A stretch of 64,000 nt of DNA. It comes from Estrella lausannensis. Lineage in GTDB: Bacteria; Chlamydiota; Chlamydiia; Chlamydiales; Criblamydiaceae. Each line of letters begins with the position of its first letter. The stretch's first letter is position 1. The notes below the pieces were generated by a model. The model was not told the origin of the DNA. It ran no database searches and saw only the letters and a list, made by a program, of their open reading frames with translations. The translations under genes and the position numbers were made by a program. The stretch is taken from assembly GCF_900000175.1 (NCBI RefSeq), contig NZ_CWGJ01000026.1:62001-126000 (forward strand). The letters run 5' to 3'. Shown one piece after another: positions 43,302-50,992 of this stretch.

Positions 43302-44429
43302 TCATCTCTGCTCTCCAAAAGAAGAAGTTTCCTGAAGAGCTGTCGTGTTTGGCGTTTTCTCCGCTAGCGGATCGATCAGTTTCACCGACCATCCCTTCTG
43401 CACCCGCTCTTGTACCTCCGTCCAGGCTTTGTGCAGAAGAAAATCCGTTTCAAGCAGACGCACCTTTTTCCCATTTACGAGTACCCAGGGGTTGATCCCC
43501 CTGAATTTGGAGTTGAACTTCAAGTCGGCATCCGCCTCATCGGTTAGGATGAAGTAGCTTGGCACATCCAGGATTTTGCGCATTCTTGCCTGAATTTCAG
43601 GATCGGGGCTTTCGAAGAGAGTTAGCCAGATCGCCTCATCGACTCCAAAATGAATAGCGTCCCATGTCAGAATCCCGAGTTCGACAGCTCGTAGGATGGA
43701 CTCGGCAAGCCATCGGGAGGCCAGGTAGTTGTTGACGCCGCCCCAGCAGTGTTCGGTCATGTAAAGGGAGAAGGAGACTAGTTTTTTCATGCGCTTAAGA
43801 TCTGTCGCGATCCAGTCGCCGTCGATGTAGCGGAAATCGTCAAGGATTTCCGCCGCTTCTTCGCGGGTGATGAACCCCTGATGATAGGCTCCCTGGATGT
43901 TGTACTCAATGCGGTCGGCGCAGAGAGCAGGGCCCTTTTGCTCCAGCATTGGATAGAGCTCAGAGACAGGCTGCATTTCCTCAGCGGTGTATCCGTATTT
44001 ACCCAAGATTGTCGCCAGCCCGGATCGTTCCAGATATTCTACGTGGATCGAATTTTGATAGTCCTTCTCTGCGCCAATCTTATCAAAGATCCAGTCGCCG
44101 ACATGTGAAAAGGCAGTGTGGGATGCATCGTGGAGAAGCCCGGCGATCTGCTCTTTTAGGGACGCTCCTTTGACGCGCAGAATGTGAAACACACCCAACG
44201 AGTGATCATAGCGGGTGTACTCTTCGGGAAATTCGGTGTAGTAGACGACACCATATTGGCGGACTGATTTCAGCCTTGTAAAACTTGGACTTTCGATCAG
44301 CTCTAAAAGGACCGGTTCCTGCACGTCCAGGGCACCGTAAAAGGTGTTGACAATCTCAGAACTTAAGGTGTGATGGAATAGTAAAAAAGAGAGAGTTATC
44401 TGAGCTAGTTTGGCTTTCAAATGTGTCAT
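43302..44429 (-). CDS. HD-superfamily phosphohydrolase with N-terminal signal-like segment
   Basis: 375 aa. A hydrophobic N-terminus (LAQITLSFLLFHHTLSS) looks like a signal peptide. HD motifs: RYDHSLGVFHILR, LLHDASHTAFSHVGDW (HD plus the SAMHD1/dGTPase-like SH), and late CADRIEYNIQGAYH with the distal Asp. It resembles dNTPase-like HD hydrolases (SAMHD1 fold); export of such an enzyme would be unusual, so substrate and location are open. Minus strand, monocistronic. Confidence 0.8.
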   Translation of the reverse strand: MTHLKAKLAQITLSFLLFHHTLSSEIVNTFYGALDVQEPVLLELIESPSFTRLKSVRQYGVVYYTEFPEEYTRYDHSLGVFHILRVKGASLKEQIAGLLHDASHTAFSHVGDWIFDKIGAEKDYQNSIHVEYLERSGLATILGKYGYTAEEMQPVSELYPMLEQKGPALCADRIEYNIQGAYHQGFITREEAAEILDDFRYIDGDWIATDLKRMKKLVSFSLYMTEHCWGGVNNYLASRWLAESILRAVELGILTWDAIHFGVDEAIWLTLFESPDPEIQARMRKILDVPSYFILTDEADADLKFNSKFRGINPWVLVNGKKVRLLETDFLLHKAWTEVQERVQKGWSVKLIDPLAEKTPNTTALQETSSFGEQR

Positions 44430-44500
44430 ATAAAAATTTCAGTAAAATGATTTGTTGTAAAATGTGATTTGCAGTGGAGCATTCTCTTCAAGGAGCCGTG

Positions 44501-45385
44501 TCAAAAAACCTCTTTGTTGATCTTTGAACAGATGAAGTCGACAAAACAGCGGATTTTTGGCGGGAGTATTCTGTGCGGTTGATAGCACAGGTAGATCGGC
44601 TGAACAGACTCGTCATACCCTTTCAACACCTCCACCAGTTTACCATTATCTAGATCATCTTTGACAATATAGCGGTGCAGCTTGACGATGCCCAGGCCTT
44701 GCAGGGCGCATTCGATCATCACTTTGCTGTCATTGATACGCATGAAGGGATCTAAAGTGATTTTCACATTGTTTTTAAAAGTGAGTATTTTTTCTTGCCG
44801 TCTTGCGGAATGGGTAATGTAACGATGCTTGAGGAGGTCAGAGGGCTTTTCAGGCGTTCCGAATTGTTTCAGGTAGGCAGGAGAAGCCAGGTAGGCGTAC
44901 CTTGTTTCACCCAACTTGCGGTGGATATCATCGGGGCCGCCGACATAGGAGTGTCCCATGTTGATATCGACGCCTTCTTTGAAGAGGTCCAGGATGCGCT
45001 CGATCGTTAATATGTCCACAGTGACATTAGGGTAGAGGCGGAAAAATTCGGGAAGATGGGGAATTAGGAAGTAGTTTGAAAAGTAAGTCGAGCTACCTAC
45101 CCGCAAGTGCCCTGAAGGGGCCTTTCTCATTCCGGAAAAAGCATTTTCAAGCTCACGCAACTCTTGTGCGATCTTTTTGGCGTGCTCGAGAAAAATCAGG
45201 CCGCTCTCCGTCAGGGAAATATGCCTTGTCGTTCTTTTCAATAACTCCGCCTTCAGGGTGCTCTCCAGTTTGGCGATCTGCTTGCTGACAGCGGCGTTGG
45301 TCAGACCCAGTTTCCTTCCTGCCTGGGTAAAGCCGTTTTCTTCCACAACCGTAATGAATGTCGTCAGTTGCTGGAGCGAGTGCAT
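44501..45385 (-). CDS. LysR-family transcriptional regulator
   Basis: 294 aa. N-terminal winged HTH (LQQLTTFITVVEENGFTQAGRKLGLTNAAVSKQIAKLE) and a C-terminal LysR substrate-binding domain (LRVGSSTYFSNYFLIPHLPEF..., CALQGLGIVKLHRYIVKDDL), similar to the AaeR/DsdC-like group with no effector assigned. LysR regulators are rare in pathogenic chlamydiae. It is divergent from the F-box gene across a region holding an 8-bp inverted repeat, so it may control itself and that gene. Confidence 0.93.
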   Translation of the reverse strand: MHSLQQLTTFITVVEENGFTQAGRKLGLTNAAVSKQIAKLESTLKAELLKRTTRHISLTESGLIFLEHAKKIAQELRELENAFSGMRKAPSGHLRVGSSTYFSNYFLIPHLPEFFRLYPNVTVDILTIERILDLFKEGVDINMGHSYVGGPDDIHRKLGETRYAYLASPAYLKQFGTPEKPSDLLKHRYITHSARRQEKILTFKNNVKITLDPFMRINDSKVMIECALQGLGIVKLHRYIVKDDLDNGKLVEVLKGYDESVQPIYLCYQPHRILPPKIRCFVDFICSKINKEVF

Positions 45386-45406
45386 AAGAATTCCTGATTG
45401 ATAACA

Positions 45407-45430
45407 AAAAGTTAATAATAGTTAACTTTT
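45407..45430. promoter_or_regulatory. Inverted repeat between LysR and F-box genes
   Basis: AAAAGTTA-N8-TAACTTTT, a perfect 8-bp dyad 22 bp upstream of the LysR start and 68 bp from the F-box start; a candidate LysR-type operator (inference). Confidence 0.45.
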
Positions 45431-45497
45431 GGTGTTATTGTCAAAAGCTTTGCGCCTTGTTATTATTGGTGCATCATTAATTAAATTGGTGGACCAT

Positions 45498-46154
45498 ATG
45501 TCTTTTGAAATTTGTTTAAATAATACTTATGTTGATAATAGTTTTTTACTATCTCTTCCCCGCGAGCTTCTGTTAAACATCTGCGAAAACCTCGATATTG
45601 AGGATTTGCTGCAGTTGAAATCAGTCTCCAAAGAGTTTTACACACTTTCAACTGATAGGAGGGTGTGGCGAACCATCGCCGAGAAGAAGGGGGTTTGGAT
45701 CGAAGAGGGGCTTGATCCTCAAGGGGAGTTGATGAGGATACGGCAAATCACTCTTCTAAGCCATCAAGCCCCCTTTGTCTTGAGCGTGGCCAAGCTTTTA
45801 GGTGCCGGGCACACTCTTGCCATACTGCAAGGAGAAGAGAGTTCTGCCAAATTCTACCGCAACCAGGCGCTTACGATTCAGTGCGTCGACGCAGTTTATC
45901 AGCAAGCGTTTACACTGAAGGTACTGGCGTCCAAAAACCACGAAGAGGTCGATATATGCTATGCGCGCCTGAACCCGATTTTGGATCGGCTAGGAAAGAC
46001 AAAAGTGGGCAAGCACTCCACATTTCCAGCGAAGAATTTCGTGGCCGGCTATGTGAGATCCCTAATTCAGGGCAATTCAAGGGGAATTTTGCGCGAGGGC
46101 GGTGAAGATCTGGACGTGCAAATCTATCAACAACCCTCTGCTTTTGGCGCTTAA
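45498..46154 (+). CDS. F-box protein, putative host-directed ubiquitin effector
   Basis: 218 aa from ATG 45498 (GGTGGA upstream). Residues ~18-60 form an F-box: LLSLPRELLLNICENLDIEDLLQLKSVSKEFYTLS followed by VWRTIAEKKG. The remaining ~155 residues are helical and not recognised and would be the substrate-binding part. F-box proteins of amoeba-associated bacteria plug into host SCF ubiquitin ligases; secretion is not shown here. It is divergent from the LysR gene and convergent with phoH. Confidence 0.83.
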   Translation: MSFEICLNNTYVDNSFLLSLPRELLLNICENLDIEDLLQLKSVSKEFYTLSTDRRVWRTIAEKKGVWIEEGLDPQGELMRIRQITLLSHQAPFVLSVAKLLGAGHTLAILQGEESSAKFYRNQALTIQCVDAVYQQAFTLKVLASKNHEEVDICYARLNPILDRLGKTKVGKHSTFPAKNFVAGYVRSLIQGNSRGILREGGEDLDVQIYQQPSAFGA

Positions 46155-46160
46155 TAGACA

Positions 46161-46200
46161 GTTCACAAACTTAAAATCATACGATTTTAAGTTTGAGAAC
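46161..46200. terminator. Hairpin between convergent F-box and PhoH genes
   Basis: AAACTTAAAATC, loop ATAC, GATTTTAAGTTT (perfect 12 bp), continued outward by GTTC/GAAC. Its A/T-rich stem could stop transcription from both sides. Confidence 0.6.
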
Positions 46201-46220
46201 AGTCTCAAATTCAAGTTTTC

Positions 46221-47516
46221 CTAAAGAACTTCCGTTGCGATGGCCGCAAGCTCTGATCTTTCGGTCTTGTTCATGAAGATGTTGCCGTAGATGGGTTGAT
46301 CGGCGAAGCGGCCGATGACGTAGGTCAAAGCGTTGGAATCCTTGTCCAGATAGGGGTTGTCAATCTGGGTTGGATCCCCGGTCAAGATCACTTTGGTCCC
46401 TTCGCCGGCGCGGGAGACGATGGTTTTGACTTCATGGGGCGTCAAGTTCTGTGCTTCGTCGACAATGATATACATTTTCGGCAGCGATCTTCCCCGGATG
46501 TAGGTAACCGCTTCCATCTCGATTTTTTTGCTCTGGAGCACCCATTCGAGCGTTTCGCGCGGCTCGTTACCTGAGGAGGTGCAGAGAATTTCCAGGTTGT
46601 CATAAATCGGTTGCATCCAGTGGAAGAGCTTCTCTTCCTTGGTTCCGGGAAGGTATCCGATATCCCGACCGAGGGGAATGATCGGGCGGCTGATCAGAAT
46701 TTTACTGTAGGTTCCCTCGTCAAATACTTTGCGGAGGCCGCAGGCAAGAGCTAGAAGGGTCTTTCCTGTACCGGCCGGACCGAGCATGGTAACAAGTTTG
46801 ATGTCGTCGCGTAAAAGCAGATCGATAGCGCAGCGCTGTTCGACGTTGCGTGGGTGGATTCCCCAAATGTTTTGTGACCGGATGAGATGGCGAAGGCGAT
46901 CCTCTCTCAGGTCATATTTTGCCACTGCCGAGGAGTTTTCCGGCGAGGTAAGGATGAAATATTCGTTGGGTCTGGCTTCCAATCCCTCTATTGTTACATG
47001 TCCGTCTTTAAAAAAGTGGTCTATATTGGTTTTGGTCGTGGGCAGATCCCTGATTCCTTTATAGAGTGTGTCATAGGAAAATTTCAGATTTTCGTAATCT
47101 TCCGTTTCGATCCCTAGCGCCTCGGCTTTGATTCTTGCGGCGAAGTCTTTGGATACAAACACCACCTTGACTCCATTATAGTGAAGCCGGAGAGCTGAAG
47201 CGATGATGCGGTTGTCGCTTGATGAACCGGGAAGTTTACTTACCAGATCGGAGGAGTCTTCCAGCTCGATGCGCAGTTGGGAATGATTATCCAGCTTGAT
47301 CCCGGAGTGAAAAGTGCCTTGCCCTGTTTGACTTAAAGAGACGAGCAGCCGGAAGACGGCTCTTGAGTTTCGGCCGAGCTCATTTTGGAGCCTCTTCATC
47401 TTGTCAAGCTCTTCGATCACAGTGATTGGGATGGCAATGTGCGATTTGGGGAACTTGAGAATTGATTCGGGATCATGTAACAGAACGTTGGTGTCGAGAA
47501 TGAATGTTTTGCTCAC
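46221..47516 (-). CDS. PIN-PhoH family ATPase (PhoH2/YlaK type)
   Basis: 431 aa. An N-terminal PIN ribonuclease domain (FILDTNVLLHDP, ITVIEELDKMK, SSDNRIIASALRL, VFVSKDFAARI) is fused to a PhoH ATPase: Walker A MLGPAGTGKTLLA, RPIIPLGRDIGYLPG, Walker B YIIVDEAQNLTPHEVKTI, LTGDPTQID. PhoH2 proteins act as RNA helicase-nucleases (family knowledge). The PIN acidic residues are present, so both parts should be active. Single gene, minus strand. Confidence 0.93.
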   Translation of the reverse strand: MSKTFILDTNVLLHDPESILKFPKSHIAIPITVIEELDKMKRLQNELGRNSRAVFRLLVSLSQTGQGTFHSGIKLDNHSQLRIELEDSSDLVSKLPGSSSDNRIIASALRLHYNGVKVVFVSKDFAARIKAEALGIETEDYENLKFSYDTLYKGIRDLPTTKTNIDHFFKDGHVTIEGLEARPNEYFILTSPENSSAVAKYDLREDRLRHLIRSQNIWGIHPRNVEQRCAIDLLLRDDIKLVTMLGPAGTGKTLLALACGLRKVFDEGTYSKILISRPIIPLGRDIGYLPGTKEEKLFHWMQPIYDNLEILCTSSGNEPRETLEWVLQSKKIEMEAVTYIRGRSLPKMYIIVDEAQNLTPHEVKTIVSRAGEGTKVILTGDPTQIDNPYLDKDSNALTYVIGRFADQPIYGNIFMNKTERSELAAIATEVL

Positions 47517-47607
47517 GTTAGGTCTCTGATTTTAATATGGTTGAGTATGTTTGCTAGTAGGAATGTGAAATCCCGGCATCCCGCCCTAATTTTTCTTTTC
47601 CGCTGGG

Positions 47608-47689
47608 TATACCGACAGAGTCTTAAAATTGGGTAGCGGGGCTGTAAGAGGCTGTCCACGAACTCAAATTTTGAGACACTTTCGGCATA
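47608..47689. repeat. Palindromic repeat family, short copy
   Basis: Starts TATACCGACAGAGTCTTAAA and ends CAAATTTTGAGACACTTTCG plus GCATA; arms and centre are deleted and partly replaced. It includes one copy of the GGCTGTCCACGAACTCAAAT motif. Confidence 0.7.
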
Positions 47690-47775
47690 CTCAATAAACG
47701 GGATAATAAGGTATTTGGGCAAGGGGGAAAAATAGATGTGGAAGTAGCAGTCTAGTGATTCGAGTGCTAAATCAG

Positions 47776-47804
47776 TTGAAGGCTATTCCCTTTTTTAGTA
47801 TAAT
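47776..47804 (+). promoter_or_regulatory. Promoter of the SWIM-domain gene
   Basis: TTGAAG, 17-bp spacer, TATAAT (47799-47804), giving a ~85-nt leader that contains the 8-bp stem AGCTAAAG (47830) / CTTTAGCT (47857). Confidence 0.68.
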
Positions 47805-47895
47805 AGGGATATCAGTCAAGCTAGCGGTTAGCTAAAGGCCAGGTTGACTATCATGTCTTTAGCTGTCTTGCATACAACCTCCCGGAGGTCTCGCG

Positions 47896-48600
47896 ATGAA
47901 AATTAATGAAACAATTTTAAGCATCCCCCCTTATCTTTCCACAACCTGGGCGCACGTCAGGATGCTCCGCATGGACGGTGATCTCTTGATCGTCTCTCTT
48001 TCCGATGGCTTTCAGGCCAAGGTGCCCGGCCTTTCCAGAGAGCAGATCGAGATGATTTTCTCCTTTCATCAAAAAGCGCTCGATGCAAAAGAGCAAACAA
48101 AAGAGAAGGCGTCTTCCGCCCCTTTTCCGGAAGGGTTCGCCAAGGAAGCGGAACAGGCTATTCGCTTTGGCATGATGGGAATGGAGTCTTTAGGCAATGC
48201 GATGCAGCACAACTTTGCAATGAGAAACTCGCCCCTTCTCCCGCCTGAGATTCTCAGTAAAGTCGAGGCTGTCTCGAAAGCCATCGCCCCGGAGATGAAG
48301 GTGGATCTGCCTAAGGCGGAGCCGCATTGCAATTGTCCGCATTGCCAGATTGCGAGAGCCATTCAAAGAGGGCTTGGAGCGCAGCCCGATGTCACTCCGC
48401 ATCAAGTTGAAGAAGAGGAAGTGGCCGCGGAAGAGCTTGTCTTCCAGGAGTGGCGCATTGAACAAACCGGAGAACAGCTCTACTCCGTGATCAACAGGAT
48501 CGATGGCAATGAACGCTATAGCGTGTATCTCGGAGACCCTGTCGGCTGCACTTGCGGCAAGTCGGGTTGCGAACATGTACTTGCGGTGCTGAGAAGCTAA
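47896..48600 (+). CDS. SWIM-type zinc-finger protein
   Basis: 234 aa. Ends with CTCGKSGCEHVLAVL, the CxC...CxH pattern of SWIM fingers, which bind DNA or proteins; a second cluster CNCPHCQIARAIQRG lies mid-protein. The N-terminal ~90 residues (TWAHVRMLRMDGDLLIVSLSDGFQAKVPGLS) are not recognised, though the whole layout looks like a conserved chlamydial hypothetical. Good ribosome site CCCGGAGGTCTC before the ATG, and a strong sigma70-type promoter. Confidence 0.75.
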   Translation: MKINETILSIPPYLSTTWAHVRMLRMDGDLLIVSLSDGFQAKVPGLSREQIEMIFSFHQKALDAKEQTKEKASSAPFPEGFAKEAEQAIRFGMMGMESLGNAMQHNFAMRNSPLLPPEILSKVEAVSKAIAPEMKVDLPKAEPHCNCPHCQIARAIQRGLGAQPDVTPHQVEEEEVAAEELVFQEWRIEQTGEQLYSVINRIDGNERYSVYLGDPVGCTCGKSGCEHVLAVLRS

Positions 48601-48742
48601 CGCATCGAAAGCGCTCAATACCCAATTTTGAGGAGCCATCGGCACAGCTCCTCGTTTTGCCTGGTGGAAAGACACATGAATTTTTTTCCGCTAGCGGCAA
48701 TCGGCGGCAAAGCCTGCTGACTTGGGTTTCTCAGCAGCCTCT

Positions 48743-48794
48743 CACCGAAAAGGTCCAAAAGCCACATCTTAAATTTTGAGATGCTTTCGGTGTA
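48743..48794. repeat. Palindromic repeat family, ends-only copy
   Basis: CACCGAAAAGGTCCAAAAGC and TTAAATTTTGAGATGCTTTC, then GGTGTA. Its right end abuts the left end of the next, full-length copy, so the two share the TA between them. Confidence 0.65.
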
Positions 48795-48955
48795 TACCGA
48801 AAGTATCTCAAAAGTTGGGATTTTGGCTTTGAGAAAGCCTCGGGATTGAAAGATTACAAGTTACCTCATATTTCTAATATTAGGTAACTTGTAATCTTTC
48901 AATCGCGAGAGCTTTCTCTTTGCCAAAAACCAATTTATGAGAAACTTTCGGTATA
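48793..48955. repeat. Palindromic repeat family, full-length copy (163 bp)
   Basis: Ends TATACCGAAAGTATCTCAAA and TTATGAGAAACTTTCGGTATA; inner arms GGGATTGAAAGATTACAAGT and its inverse CTTGTAATCTTTCAATCGCG; centre CATATTTCTAATATTAGG. A transcript would fold into one long hairpin. Confidence 0.9.
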
Positions 48956-49175
48956 GAGGCCGATTTAATCGATTTGGCATTGTCTTTGCTTCTCATTTCG
49001 TTAAACGTTTTTGAAGCAGCTCTCCAAAGATTGTCCTATTTAATGTAGGCACTGCTTATTAAGTTGTTTTGGTATAGTGTTGACCTTTAAACCGTTAAAG
49101 CGTTTACAGGAGGTCTAGAGAGGGGACTTTCAATCAGGGCCGAAATCTGGATAGTGCTTTAAATTAGGCATTCTG

Positions 49176-49234
49176 TATAATTAAAGTAATAACAAACTCA
49201 ATAAATGCTCGCGCCTTTTAGGCCGTACGCGAGC
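49176..49234 (+). promoter_or_regulatory. TATAAT box and structured leader of the chaperone gene
   Basis: TATAAT at 49176-49181 (poor -35), then a hairpin GCTCGCG (49207) / CGCGAGC (49228-49234) with an inner CC/GG step and a T-rich loop, 26 bp before the ATG. Confidence 0.4.
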
Positions 49235-49260
49235 GATATCAATTTAGGGGAGGCTTTAGT

Positions 49261-49785
49261 ATGTCCTTTGAAAATGCCAAGCAAAATTTAAAAGAATTCG
49301 GCAAAGAACTGGGCCTCGAAGGGCTTGAGTTCGATGAAAACAATACCTGTATCCTTGGTATTGACGATGAGTTTTCGCTTCATATTACATATGAACCAAA
49401 CTCAAAGAGGATGTATCTTTATTCTCCTCTCCTCGACGGGCTTCCCAGAGATGACAAAACCAAGCTCAAATTGTACGAGAAGCTTCTGGAAGGCTCCATG
49501 CTGGGCGGTCAGATGGCTGGCGGCGGATGCGGCGTAGCGACCAAGGAAGAACTGATCTTGATGCATTGCACTATCGATATGGAGCATGCTGTTTCTTCTG
49601 CCTTGAGAGCTTTTGCCCCTCTCTATGTTGAGACTGTTGAAAAATGGCGCAAGATCTGCCAAGACGTTTCTGAAGGCCGTGAACCCGGCGACACGAAGCC
49701 TGCGACAGCAGGAGCAGCCGGTGGTGCTGGCCCCTCGCTTAGACCAGGCAGCGGAAAACCCGGTGAAGGTTTTATCAAGATCTAA
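49261..49785 (+). CDS. CesT/SycE-like type III secretion chaperone (Slc1-like)
   Basis: 174 aa, acidic. The fold pattern LEFDENNTCILGIDDEFSLHITYEPNSKRMYLYSPLLDGLP is the CesT-type alpha/beta chaperone; GVATKEELILMHCTIDMEHA continues it. It matches CT043 (Slc1) of C. trachomatis by type and by position immediately upstream of ssb and pepA. The C-terminal ~35 residues are Gly/Pro-rich and probably disordered. It binds effectors for delivery to the type III apparatus (family knowledge). Ribosome site GGGGAGG. Confidence 0.88.
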   Translation: MSFENAKQNLKEFGKELGLEGLEFDENNTCILGIDDEFSLHITYEPNSKRMYLYSPLLDGLPRDDKTKLKLYEKLLEGSMLGGQMAGGGCGVATKEELILMHCTIDMEHAVSSALRAFAPLYVETVEKWRKICQDVSEGREPGDTKPATAGAAGGAGPSLRPGSGKPGEGFIKI

Positions 49786-50006
49786 ATTTCTCCTTTCATG
49801 GCGTGTTGGCGTTCTCAGGAGCGCCAGCACTATCTTTACTTTCAACTCACCCAACATTCACTCCCTTTTGATTTACTCCAGAGAGACATCCTAGCTAAAA
49901 CAAATTTCAAAATATTGTTTTGAACGGGTGTGCCCGTAGCGAAGGTTTGCTCGAAATTTTTAAGCGTGATGGGGCCATATCAAGCGTTGTTATGCAGAAA
50001 AATTAA

Positions 50007-50100
50007 TACTGAAAGGCTTTGAAATGGGGGATTTTAATTTAGCGAAAACCTCGAGATTGAAAAGTTGTAAGTTGCTTCATGTTTCTAGTCTTAGGTGACC
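50007..50100. repeat. Palindromic repeat family, left-half copy
   Basis: ATACTGAAAGGCTTTGAAAT, then GCGAAAACCTCGAGATTGAA and GTTGCTTCATGTTTCTAGTC; interrupted at its centre by the hairpin block at 50101. Confidence 0.6.
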
Positions 50101-50217
50101 TATACCGAAACAGCTTGGAGAGTTGGAAATTTGGCCAGAAGGGCCTTAAGAATTTTTGTCCGGAGCGAGCGACCATTGCCGAGAGGCAAGGCGCGAGTGA
50201 GAACGAAAATTCTTAAG
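50101..50217. repeat. Unrelated hairpin block inserted between repeat copies
   Basis: Begins TATACCGAAACAGCTTGGAG and ends just before the next TATACC. Contains CTTAAGAATTTTTGT (50145) and ACGAAAATTCTTAAG (50203), 14 of 15 complementary, around an inner TTGCC-GAGA-GGCAA hairpin with a GNRA-type loop. Confidence 0.6.
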
Positions 50218-50379
50218 TATACCGAAATTGTCTCAAAATTTGGATTTTGGCAAAGAGAAAGCTCTCGCGATTGAATGATCGCAAGCCACCTAATATTAGA
50301 AATATGAGGTGGCTTGCGATCATTCAATCCCGAGGCTTTCTCAAAGCCAAAATCCAAATTTTGAGACGCTTTCGCCATA
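50218..50379. repeat. Palindromic repeat family, full-length copy (162 bp)
   Basis: Ends TATACCGAAATTGTCTCAAA and AATTTTGAGACGCTTTCGCC; arms TGGATTTTGGCAAAGAGAAA, CTCGCGATTGAATGATCGCA and CAAGCCACC mirrored by GGTGGCTTGCGATCATTCAA; centre TAATATTAGAAATATGA. Almost perfect dyad. Confidence 0.92.
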
Positions 50380-50506
50380 GTTTCATTTAGTTTGCTTTAT
50401 ATCTGATTTGTTAGCCCTTGCTTCAAGGATTCTTTGATGCTGTCTTTTTTAGCCGTTGTATGGTAAAAATGACGGTAGTACAAAAAACAAACGTGGAGTT
50501 TGACAT

Positions 50507-50980
50507 ATGAATCTGTTGCATATCATGGGCTACCTCGGAGCCGATCCTGAGATGCGCTATACTCCTGGCGGACAAAAGGTAACGACCCTGCGTGTTGCGA
50601 CCAAAGTGCGCAAAGGCGGCCAGGAAGAGACTATCTGGTGGCGAGTGACTGTATGGGGTGATCAGTTCGACAAGATGCTGACCTATTTCAAAAAAGGAAA
50701 AGCGATCTACATCGTCGCCGAAATGAACAAGCTTGAGATCTATCAGGACAAATCCGGTCAGCCCCAGATCTCCTATGAGGCTACTGCAAGAAGCCTTCAC
50801 TTCCCACCCTTTAACGATCGTAATGACAATGAACAACAGGCTCAGGGGACGCAACAGCAGTCCGGACGCTATGGTTCATCCTCCTCATACGGTCAGGAAG
50901 CGCCTGCCTATCAGGCAAAGCCGCATCAGGGTCGAAGTGAAGAAATGGAAATCCATGACGAAGATCCCATCCCATTCTAA
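50507..50980 (+). CDS. ssb: Single-stranded DNA-binding protein
   Basis: 157 aa. The N-terminal OB fold (MNLLHIMGYLGADPEMRYTPGGQKVTTLRVATK..., EETIWWRVTVWGDQFD, YEATARSLHF) is followed by a Gln/Ser/Tyr-rich linker and the acidic tip ending DEDPIPF, which recruits SSB partners. It coats single-stranded DNA in replication and repair. Position between the CesT-like chaperone and pepA is conserved in Chlamydia. pepA starts 12 bp downstream, so they are co-transcribed. Confidence 0.97.
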   Translation: MNLLHIMGYLGADPEMRYTPGGQKVTTLRVATKVRKGGQEETIWWRVTVWGDQFDKMLTYFKKGKAIYIVAEMNKLEIYQDKSGQPQISYEATARSLHFPPFNDRNDNEQQAQGTQQQSGRYGSSSSYGQEAPAYQAKPHQGRSEEMEIHDEDPIPF

Positions 50981-50992
50981 AGGATAAAGCAG

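Larger units (their letters stand above)
48601..49260. other. Repeat-rich intergenic region
   Basis: 660 bp without genes. It contains an ends-only-like copy right after the stop codon (48601-48647, ATCGAAAGCGCTCAA / TTTTGAGGAGCCATCGGCA), the copies at 48743-48794 and 48793-48955, and the leader of the chaperone gene. Confidence 0.6.

Noticed and set aside
48793-50379. Possible CRISPR array because of several similar repeats
   Set aside because: Units are ~160-bp palindromes with irregular spacing and no spacers of equal length, and there are no cas genes.
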